Shown here piece by piece: positions 34,215 through 41,370 of a stretch of 64,000 bases of DNA (positions within the stretch are counted from its first letter, which is position 1; every line of letters begins with the position of its first letter). The translations under genes were made by a program, and so were the position numbers. The DNA is taken from positions 1-64,000 of the forward strand of contig JAFZKK010000123.1 of assembly GCA_017551905.1 (NCBI GenBank), read 5' to 3'. The DNA is from Salinivirgaceae bacterium. GTDB taxonomy: Bacteria > Bacteroidota > Bacteroidia > Bacteroidales > SZUA-534. The notes under the pieces were generated by a model, which made no database searches, was not told where the DNA came from, and was given only the letters and a program-made list of their open reading frames with translations.

Positions 34215-36512
34215 ATGAGAAAGATATTCGCTTCAATACTATCCTTTTTGCTGGCAGTTGGCTCGCTTGTGGCACAAACGATTATTGACAGTGTTCTCTA
34301 TATTGACGAAGGCACAACCGAAATTCCAAACTGGGAATATCGTGGACAAACTGACTTCACAAGCGTTGTATTGCCGTCGTCATTGACACGAATCGGGCAA
34401 AATGCGTTTCGCGAAACAAATTTGAAAACGGTAATCGTCCCCGAAGGTGTGAAAACGGTTGACAATCAAGCATTTTATCAATGCAAGGAGTTGGAAGAAA
34501 TTTCGTTTCCTTCAACGGTTGAAGCCATTCCGTATGCGTGTTTCACAAGTTCCGAAAAGTTGAGCAAAGTCATTATAAATGAAGGAGTTAAAGAGATTGG
34601 CGAATATGCTTTCAATAATTGTGTTTCGCTTACGGAAATAAAAATCCCTGGCAGTGTAAAGAAAATTGGCGACATGGCTTTTAGAAATTGCACTGGCATT
34701 GAAGGACTTACATTGGACGAAGGCATTGAGGAAATTGGTCGTGAGGCGTTTTCGTCGTGCAGTAACTTGATGGAAATTGTGATTCCCGAAAGTGTGAAAA
34801 CCATTGGTTATTTGGCATTTTCGAAAAATACGACACTCATTGTAACCGCTGGTTCCGAGGCTCACAAGTACGCCGTGGAAAACAATTACAAATTCGAGGC
34901 TGTGGGCGACGGTGAACTGAATCTTGAAGAATTAACCTTAACAGTTGATAAGTTACTGGCAGACAATGAATTTATGCATTTCGCCAATGTGCATACGCCA
35001 CAATCGGAGACTGTGTATGCTGTGGGCGACAATGGCCCTGGCGGAGGAAAAATATTTTATGCTAACGAGGCTAACAGCACTTATCTCGAAGTGAAACTGT
35101 TGGATGGAACTTTCGATTGGGATGCAGCAAAAACTGCCGCTTTGAACGAAAACGGCGGCGGATTTTCCGATTGGCGGCCACCTTCGTCCGAAGAATTAAC
35201 GCTGATTTACAACGAGAAAGACAATCTTGGGATTGATTTTGGCTCAACACGTTACTGGTCATTGACTCGCGACGGGCTGAAAAACTCGCCATACGTCTGG
35301 TTCATGGATTTTGCCGATGGGAAAACATATCATAACAGTACCGATGGACTTTCGGCGCAATATGGAGTGGCAATTGTCCGCACAGTTTCCGAAAATCTTG
35401 TCGCGGAAGCTGACGGCGACCGCTATGAATTGAGTCCGTATCTGGGCATGTGGAATCATACCGACGCTCTTGTGGTTGCCCAAGCCTACTCTCAAATAAC
35501 TGGCGAAGAATGGACTTTGCCGACGGTCAATCAAATGTCAGTTTTCAAAAAAACGGGTGTGGTTTCGGAACCGCACAATGGCTCGTACTGGATGAACAAT
35601 GGCGACAGCGAGAACTCGTCGTATTTTGAATTGCCAAACGGAACATACGGCAAAAGTGCGTCGGAGAAGGTTAGGTACATTCGTTTGATAAAAGTTTCAA
35701 ATGCTTCTGATGTAAGCAATTGCGTATTTTTGAATTTAAAAACGCATTGGAACCAAAATGGTGACTACAGGCTTGCCTTTACCGATGACACATTTATGGG
35801 TTGCGGCAACCTTGCCATTGCGCAAATTCTTCTGTATCACAAACTTCTGCCGAAAAACATGACAATCGACCTATCGAAAGTTGAGAACGAACTGACGGAG
35901 AACACGCCGCAGGAAAACAAACTTGAAACTTCACGTTACATTTATGCCGTGTCGTCGAAAAAAGTGGTTGAGAACTTCGATGTTGAGCGCAATGTTTATG
36001 AATATCCGTCGGAAATTAAGAAGGCAGAAATGGAGCAACTAATTGATAATGAGATTTCTGAAAACCGTCCGATGATGATTCATTGCTACACTGCCGACAA
36101 GAGCCGCGACCACGCCATAGTGGTTGACGGCGCACGATATGTTGGCGGCAAATTTCAGGTTCATTTGCTCTTTGGTTGGGACGGCGACTACGATGGCTGG
36201 TTCTACCTTTGGGAACCGATAAACACCACAATGATGAATCTTGACAACGAGTATCGCGGAATTGAAACGTATGTGCCGAAAAATGGCACCGAAACCTCTG
36301 TAACCGAACAATTTGCCAATATAAATATCTACGCCCATGGCCGCACCATTGTGGTTGAAAACGCCCAAGACGAAATCCGCGTTTATGATGTTATGGGGCG
36401 GTTGGTTTGTAGGGATGCGATTCATCGCGTCTGCACACGAATAACCGTCAATGATTCAGGCATTTATATTGTGAAAATTGGTAATTTGGCGAAGAAAATC
36501 CGTATAGATTAA
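34215..36512 (+). CDS. Secreted LRR protein with DUF1566-like and C10-like modules (LRR-3)
   Basis: A 765-residue protein starting 3 bases after LRR-2. Order: signal peptide (1-20); BspA-type LRRs (about 20-235); a module with GDNGPGGGKIFYANE and FSDWRPPSSEEL (about 265-400), which looks like DUF1566/Fib-succ-type sequence, followed by a second weaker copy (about 410-495, EEWTLPTVNQM); a C10-like cysteine-protease module (about 500-675) with Cys530 in MGCGNLAIAQIL and His633 in RDHAIVVDGAR; and a T9SS sorting domain ending AKKIRID. The C10 part is shorter and more divergent than in LRR-2, so activity is uncertain. The sorting domain carries a different 28-base palindrome-like insert. Confidence 0.82.
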   Translation: MRKIFASILSFLLAVGSLVAQTIIDSVLYIDEGTTEIPNWEYRGQTDFTSVVLPSSLTRIGQNAFRETNLKTVIVPEGVKTVDNQAFYQCKELEEISFPSTVEAIPYACFTSSEKLSKVIINEGVKEIGEYAFNNCVSLTEIKIPGSVKKIGDMAFRNCTGIEGLTLDEGIEEIGREAFSSCSNLMEIVIPESVKTIGYLAFSKNTTLIVTAGSEAHKYAVENNYKFEAVGDGELNLEELTLTVDKLLADNEFMHFANVHTPQSETVYAVGDNGPGGGKIFYANEANSTYLEVKLLDGTFDWDAAKTAALNENGGGFSDWRPPSSEELTLIYNEKDNLGIDFGSTRYWSLTRDGLKNSPYVWFMDFADGKTYHNSTDGLSAQYGVAIVRTVSENLVAEADGDRYELSPYLGMWNHTDALVVAQAYSQITGEEWTLPTVNQMSVFKKTGVVSEPHNGSYWMNNGDSENSSYFELPNGTYGKSASEKVRYIRLIKVSNASDVSNCVFLNLKTHWNQNGDYRLAFTDDTFMGCGNLAIAQILLYHKLLPKNMTIDLSKVENELTENTPQENKLETSRYIYAVSSKKVVENFDVERNVYEYPSEIKKAEMEQLIDNEISENRPMMIHCYTADKSRDHAIVVDGARYVGGKFQVHLLFGWDGDYDGWFYLWEPINTTMMNLDNEYRGIETYVPKNGTETSVTEQFANINIYAHGRTIVVENAQDEIRVYDVMGRLVCRDAIHRVCTRITVNDSGIYIVKIGNLAKKIRID
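36409..36436. repeat. 28-base imperfect palindrome inside LRR-3
   Basis: Half-site GTAGGGATGCGAT pairs with ATCGCGTCTGCAC with a few mismatches. Its length and codon position equal those of the inserts in LRR-1 and LRR-2, but the sequence is different. LRR-4 has no such insert at this place. Confidence 0.75.
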
Positions 36513-36524
36513 TTTCAAGAATAT

Positions 36525-37262
36525 ATGAGACCTTTTAAGAAAGAAAATACAATACGCACTATCTCGTTCAAACATGAGAAAATTACCAAAATTGGACTGT
36601 TGATTTTGCAGTTATGCTGTTTGGCAATTTTGTTGATTATAAGGCCGCATTTAGACTCTGATAAACTGGCTTTGGTAATCTATACGACATTTGGATTTGG
36701 ATGGTTTTCTGGTTTGCTGTTCGGACTTTTTGAGCAAAAAACGGTAAAACTCTATTCCATTATTTCAATGTGCCTCGTTCTTGTTGTCGTACTCGGAATT
36801 TCTCTTTGGGATAGCAGAAGCACAACGTTAGATACGTCTCTGATTATTATTTTAATGCTATTGTTTGTGTTGGCTTGGAGACTATGTTGGACATTCTTAT
36901 TGCCTTCGAGCATCGTTCTAGCATCCATATCGTCAATCTCCACGATTTGCCAAATATTGATTTTATATGGTTTTGGTTTGCCTTCTTCAGTTTATTACGC
37001 AGTGGCAACAATAATGCTGGATATTTGGTATCTTTGGCTTATAAGCCAAAAAGAATCTGGCCTGCATTTTTACTCCAGTGTTGTTGTTTTTATATTATAT
37101 TATTTGTTCTTTGGGCTCGATGTGCAATTCTATTTAGATTTGCTTCTAACTTCCTTAATAATTATGATATGTTTCAATGACGAGCTCGATAAGTCATGGT
37201 GGATTCTCGGTACAATGCTACTTACTGGAGCAATTTTCGGTGTGGATTATTTCTTTAGTTAA
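36525..37262 (+). CDS. Small polytopic membrane protein in the LRR cluster
   Basis: A 245-residue protein with a charged start (about 22 residues, including RTISFKHEKITK) and about seven hydrophobic helices that fill the rest. It has no lipobox, no catalytic motif and no family I recognise. It begins 12 bases after the LRR-3 stop and is therefore read with LRR-1, -2 and -3. Composition is AT-rich, with many ATT/TTA codons. It could be an accessory or immunity-like membrane partner, but nothing in the sequence proves that. Confidence 0.65.
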   Translation: MRPFKKENTIRTISFKHEKITKIGLLILQLCCLAILLIIRPHLDSDKLALVIYTTFGFGWFSGLLFGLFEQKTVKLYSIISMCLVLVVVLGISLWDSRSTTLDTSLIIILMLLFVLAWRLCWTFLLPSSIVLASISSISTICQILILYGFGLPSSVYYAVATIMLDIWYLWLISQKESGLHFYSSVVVFILYYLFFGLDVQFYLDLLLTSLIIMICFNDELDKSWWILGTMLLTGAIFGVDYFFS

Positions 37263-37325
37263 GAATTAGATTGCAATATGTATGACGTGGTACGATGTTT
37301 CACATAGTGCTAAATATAAATGAAG

Positions 37326-37333
37326 TAACTTTG
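37326..37333 (+). promoter_or_regulatory. -7 box of LRR-4
   Basis: TAACTTTG matches TAnnTTTG, 25 bases before the ATG at 37359. It suggests that LRR-4 has its own promoter. Confidence 0.5.
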
Positions 37334-37358
37334 GATGATTTATTTTAAGAGGTTGGAA

Positions 37359-40346
37359 ATGAAAAAGATATTCGCTTCAATATTATCCTTTTTGCTGGCA
37401 ATTGGCTCGCTGCATGCGCAAACCATTATCGACAGCGTTCTCTATATCGCCGAAGGCACAACCGAAATTGGTTACAAAGCCTATTACGGCAACAATGAAA
37501 TCAAAAAAGTGGTGATTCCTTCGACGGTTACAAAAATCGGCGGTCTTGCATTCCACAACTGTACAAATCTTGAAGAAATCGACATTCCCGCATCGGTTAC
37601 AACTATTGGCGATGCCGCATTCCAGAACGATTCCTCGCTTACGAAAGTTACTCTGCACGAAGGTCTTACCAATTTGAGTTACAGGCTTTTCAAAAGCTGC
37701 GTGAGCCTCACGGAAATCACCATTCCGTCAACCGTCACCAAATTTGGCGATTATTCGCTTGCCGAGTGCGACAATCTGACAACAATCAGGGTTGACCGAT
37801 ACTCCGAGGCGCACACATATTTCTGCAAAGATTCACGTCTTGCATTTACCGACAATGAGCCGAAACAGAGCCACGAGCAATGGCTTGCCACAGCCACACG
37901 CGACATTATCGAGGACAGCGTTCTCTACATAAAGCCAGGGACAACTGTCATTAATGGCGACGCCTACATTTATGCCAAAGCCTTTACAAAGGTTGTCATC
38001 CCAAATACCGTTACAGAAATCGGAAAACAAGCATTCTTTGGTACAAATGTCCGTGAAGTTACCATTCCTGGAAGTGTCCAAATCATTAAAAATTCGGCAT
38101 TCTATTGCTCACACCTCGAGAAAGCCATACTCGAAGAAGGCGTGAAAGAAATTGACTCTTACGCATTTAACACTTACCGAAAACTATATATCTATGTGCC
38201 GAACTCGGTGGACACTTTGGCCGCCAACAATGGAGTTACAAATGGTGAGGCGGTGTGGACGGTTGTGCAGGGCAGCTATGCTGAGGAGTATGTGAAAAGC
38301 CGTTGTTCGTACAACATTGATTACACACAACCGTATTCCGACTATTCGGGCGAAACGGCGTTGAAAATCAGTATAAATGGAAATATTCCTGCCGATTATT
38401 TCAAGAACTGCCCCAATCTGCAATCGGTTGACATAGGGCCTGATGTTACCGAAATCCTTTCTGGCATATTTGCCGATAATCTGACCTTGCGGGCGAAACG
38501 CAACACCTACGCCGACACGTGGGCGAAACAAAACGGCTACTATCTGAGCGGCGTGCTTGCCGATTTGAACGTTTACACCAAAGACGCATCGAAAAAGATT
38601 GAGGAGGATTTCACCCGAATCTTGTGCGATGATGATTCGTATGCCAATTGGACTTCCTACAAATTTGTGATACAGCAACCGCTGAAATTGGAGGAGGTTG
38701 ACAACAAACTTGTTCTTACATCGTTTATGCTCTATCCATGTGAAAATGTTACAGTTACCGCAAAAGACGGCAAACCACTAATCAGCAACAAGACAATCCA
38801 ACCGCTGACACGCACCGTTTTGTGCGATTTCGATTTTCTTACCGACAGCGTTGAAAACTTCACGCTTACCACCGACGATGCGTTTTATAAACGGCTCGTT
38901 TCCATTCCTACAGAATGGTCAATATCGTACGACGGACGCATTTATCGACCAGGAAAATATGAGAACGATTTAATTAGACCGATGCAACCTGTCTTTGCGA
39001 GGGAATATATTGCCGGCATATACAATGTGGCGTATATAGCCGGAAGTCCCGAATACGCCGCGCGCTGTTATCAAGCGGTAGAAGAAAAAAAACTTGTAAC
39101 AAACGAGGAACTCACTGAATTTCTTACGAAAGAGCAAATGGACAATCTTTTGAAAAAAGCATCAAAATGGTCAATTATGCTCGGAAGATGTCAGGGTGGA
39201 TTGAGTGTGGCAGGGGGACAAGCAATATGGTTGGATAACTCGTGGCTTTTAGGTCTTTCTTGTGGGACACCGAATAGTTTTTGGCACGAGCACTCGCATA
39301 ATATGGGTTGGGGGCACGAGGACGGAAATATGTGCAACGATGGTCGCCCTGCACCATATAATTTGGATTGGCCTGGAATCGGCAACCAAGTATATAAGGA
39401 GGAATTTCAAAAGGGAACTCCGCCCTATCTGGAAGGCAAGTTATTTTTCAACTCAAATTTATTCTCCTACAATGAACTTCATTTGCCCGACATTCCCGAC
39501 GATGTTGTCATAGACAGCATTCTATACATTACAGAGGGTGTCCCTCTTGCTGATTCGCATAAGGAACAGACTGATTTTACAAAAATTGTTATTCCGTCGT
39601 CAGTCGAAGTAATCACAAGTTCAGCCTTTTACGGAACAAAAATCGAAAATGTGGAAATTCCTTCAACTGTTACGATAATAAAGAAATTGGCATTTCATTC
39701 ATGCGAAGAATTGAAATCGGTAACCATTCCCAACAGCGTGAAGTCAATAGGCGATGCGACATTCCAGAACTGCACATCGCTTACTTCGGTTGAAATTCCC
39801 AACAGCTTGCGCGAACTGAACACCAAGCTTTTCAAAGGTTCGGGTCTGACCGAAATCACCATTCCTGGCACTGTCAAAGTTATTGGGAAAGAGGCCTTTG
39901 CCGATTGCCAGAATTTGAAAACCGTGGTTATTGAGGACGGTGTGCGGAAAATCGACAACAATGCGTTTTACAACACAGGAATCGACACGATTGAAATTCC
40001 CGAAAGTGTTACCATTCTTGGCAAAAACATAACTTCGAAAGGCGTTGTCTGGGTGGTTGAAAAAGATAGTTATGCACACACTTATGCAATCGAAAACAAT
40101 ATAACATTCAAAATAGAAAACAGTGAAGGCAACGACACCGAAACCTCTGTAACCGAACAATTTACCAATATAAACATCTACGTCCACGGTCGCACCATTG
40201 TTGTTGAAAATGCCACCAACGAAATCCGTGTTTATGATGTTATGGGGCGGTTGGTTGGCACAACCTCAACAAGAATAACCGTCAATGATTCAGGCGTTTA
40301 TATTGTGAAAATTGGTGGCGCGGCAAAAAAGGTTTTTGTGTGGTAA
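37359..40346 (+). CDS. Secreted LRR protein with HExxHxxGxxH metalloprotease-like module (LRR-4)
   Basis: A 995-residue protein. Order: signal peptide (1-20) nearly identical at DNA level to its siblings; BspA-type LRR blocks (about 20-385, interrupted); the protease-like module (about 400-715) with HEHSHNMGWGHEDGN, a full HExxHxxGxxH zinc motif (His643, Glu644, His647, His653); a further LRR block (about 725-915); and a T9SS sorting domain ending AKKVFVW. The module aligns with that of LRR-1 over its whole length, for instance NVTVTA/NVTLTY, QPLTR/QPLSR and PVFAREY/PVHAREW, although the LRR frames differ. Start 37359 is chosen because the longer frame adds only eight residues ahead of the conserved MKKIFASIL. 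Confidence 0.85.
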   Translation: MKKIFASILSFLLAIGSLHAQTIIDSVLYIAEGTTEIGYKAYYGNNEIKKVVIPSTVTKIGGLAFHNCTNLEEIDIPASVTTIGDAAFQNDSSLTKVTLHEGLTNLSYRLFKSCVSLTEITIPSTVTKFGDYSLAECDNLTTIRVDRYSEAHTYFCKDSRLAFTDNEPKQSHEQWLATATRDIIEDSVLYIKPGTTVINGDAYIYAKAFTKVVIPNTVTEIGKQAFFGTNVREVTIPGSVQIIKNSAFYCSHLEKAILEEGVKEIDSYAFNTYRKLYIYVPNSVDTLAANNGVTNGEAVWTVVQGSYAEEYVKSRCSYNIDYTQPYSDYSGETALKISINGNIPADYFKNCPNLQSVDIGPDVTEILSGIFADNLTLRAKRNTYADTWAKQNGYYLSGVLADLNVYTKDASKKIEEDFTRILCDDDSYANWTSYKFVIQQPLKLEEVDNKLVLTSFMLYPCENVTVTAKDGKPLISNKTIQPLTRTVLCDFDFLTDSVENFTLTTDDAFYKRLVSIPTEWSISYDGRIYRPGKYENDLIRPMQPVFAREYIAGIYNVAYIAGSPEYAARCYQAVEEKKLVTNEELTEFLTKEQMDNLLKKASKWSIMLGRCQGGLSVAGGQAIWLDNSWLLGLSCGTPNSFWHEHSHNMGWGHEDGNMCNDGRPAPYNLDWPGIGNQVYKEEFQKGTPPYLEGKLFFNSNLFSYNELHLPDIPDDVVIDSILYITEGVPLADSHKEQTDFTKIVIPSSVEVITSSAFYGTKIENVEIPSTVTIIKKLAFHSCEELKSVTIPNSVKSIGDATFQNCTSLTSVEIPNSLRELNTKLFKGSGLTEITIPGTVKVIGKEAFADCQNLKTVVIEDGVRKIDNNAFYNTGIDTIEIPESVTILGKNITSKGVVWVVEKDSYAHTYAIENNITFKIENSEGNDTETSVTEQFTNINIYVHGRTIVVENATNEIRVYDVMGRLVGTTSTRITVNDSGVYIVKIGGAAKKVFVW

Positions 40347-40370
40347 AGGATTTTTTCCGTTCCCGCTAAA

Positions 40371-41201
40371 TTACAACTCCACCTCATCCGGATGCTGCCC
40401 CGACCAGCCGAAGCACGGCATTTGGTCGATTGTCTGCATATCGGCGGATGAGAGTTCGAAATCGAAAACCTCAAGGTTGTTTTTTATGCGCTCCGGCGTT
40501 ACCGATTTGGGCAGCGGCACTATGCCCTTCTGCAAGCACCAACGGATGCAAATCTGCGCCACACTTTTGCCATACCTTTTGGCAATAGCCATCAGCGTTT
40601 CGTTCTTAAAAACTATACCGCGCCCAAACGGACTCCACGCCTCAACGGCAATCCCATTTCGCTGGCAGAAATCTACTGTCGGCTGTTGCGCGTAGCCAGG
40701 ATGAATCTCTATCTGGTCAACCATTGGTTTTATGCGGCAGCTGTCTAATAACGGTTGCAGGTGATGCTCCAAAAAGTTGCTCACTCCAATGGCTCTGGCA
40801 CGACCATCGGCATATAGTTTCTCCATTGCGCGCCAAGTGTCGGCGTTACGTTGGCGCCAGTCGGCATAATTCGGTGCCGGCCAATGAATCAAGTATAAAT
40901 CGAGATAATCGAGCCCAAGACGGCGCATTGAAGCGTCGAAGGCACGCAGAAGGTTGTCGTAGCCGCACTCGTTGGGCCAGGCCTTGCTTGTTATCCAAAG
41001 CTGGCTGCGCTCAACTCCGCAAGTGGCAATGGCTTGCCCCACGCTTGTCTCGTTCTCGTATCGCGATGCTGTGTCGATGTGCCGGAAGCCACACTCAATG
41101 GCCGTGCGCACGGCGGCAATCGCCTCATCGGAATCGGGTATCGCCCATGTACCAAAACCGATGCCGGGTATTTCAGTGCCGTTGTTCAGCTTGAAATGCA
41201 T
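40371..41201 (-). CDS. Aldo/keto reductase
   Basis: A 276-residue NADPH-dependent TIM-barrel oxidoreductase. Visible are GIGFGTWAI, the catalytic Asp and Tyr in HIDTASRYENE, the Lys in ITSKAW and the His in LIHWP, then the GVSNF strand and the cofactor-binding LPKSVTPERIKNN near the C-terminus. The closest named group is the 2,5-diketo-gluconate-reductase/YvgN-like AKR5 class; the natural substrate is unknown. It converges with LRR-4 and lies downstream of the PorE-like gene on the same strand, separated by repeat tracts, so it is probably its own unit. Confidence 0.92.
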   Translation of the reverse strand: MHFKLNNGTEIPGIGFGTWAIPDSDEAIAAVRTAIECGFRHIDTASRYENETSVGQAIATCGVERSQLWITSKAWPNECGYDNLLRAFDASMRRLGLDYLDLYLIHWPAPNYADWRQRNADTWRAMEKLYADGRARAIGVSNFLEHHLQPLLDSCRIKPMVDQIEIHPGYAQQPTVDFCQRNGIAVEAWSPFGRGIVFKNETLMAIAKRYGKSVAQICIRWCLQKGIVPLPKSVTPERIKNNLEVFDFELSSADMQTIDQMPCFGWSGQHPDEVEL

Positions 41202-41205
41202 AAAT

Positions 41206-41268
41206 TGAGTAATGATTAAAGAGTAAAGTGGAATGATTAAAGATTAATGATTAAAGAGTAATGATTTG
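41206..41268. repeat. Heptamer-phased tract upstream of aldo/keto reductase
   Basis: Nine consecutive 7-base units: TGAGTAA, TGATTAA, AGAGTAA, AGTGGAA, TGATTAA, AGATTAA, TGATTAA, AGAGTAA, TGATTTG. The tract begins four bases from the reductase start codon. Confidence 0.8.
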
Positions 41269-41281
41269 ATTATCAGTCTGT

Positions 41282-41365
41282 AATTAATAATTCTAAATTC
41301 TAATTACTTATGCCTTATGCCTTTTTTATCTTTACTCTTTACTCCAAATACTTTACTCTCAATAC
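41282..41365. repeat. Heptamer-phased tract after the PorE-like gene
   Basis: Twelve consecutive 7-base units, including AATTCTA twice, ATGCCTT twice and TTTACTC three times. On the minus strand it begins just after the PorE-like stop codon. The ATGCCTT words are the reverse complement of the AAGGCAT words at 2195-2222. TAAAGAGTAAAG at 41217-41228 and its complement at 41330-41341 could pair. Confidence 0.8.
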
Positions 41366-41370
41366 CAATT

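Noticed and set aside
28422..40346. Direct tandem duplication of one LRR gene
   Set aside because: Signal peptides and tails are near-identical, but the centres are unrelated in three of four cases, so simple duplication does not explain the set.
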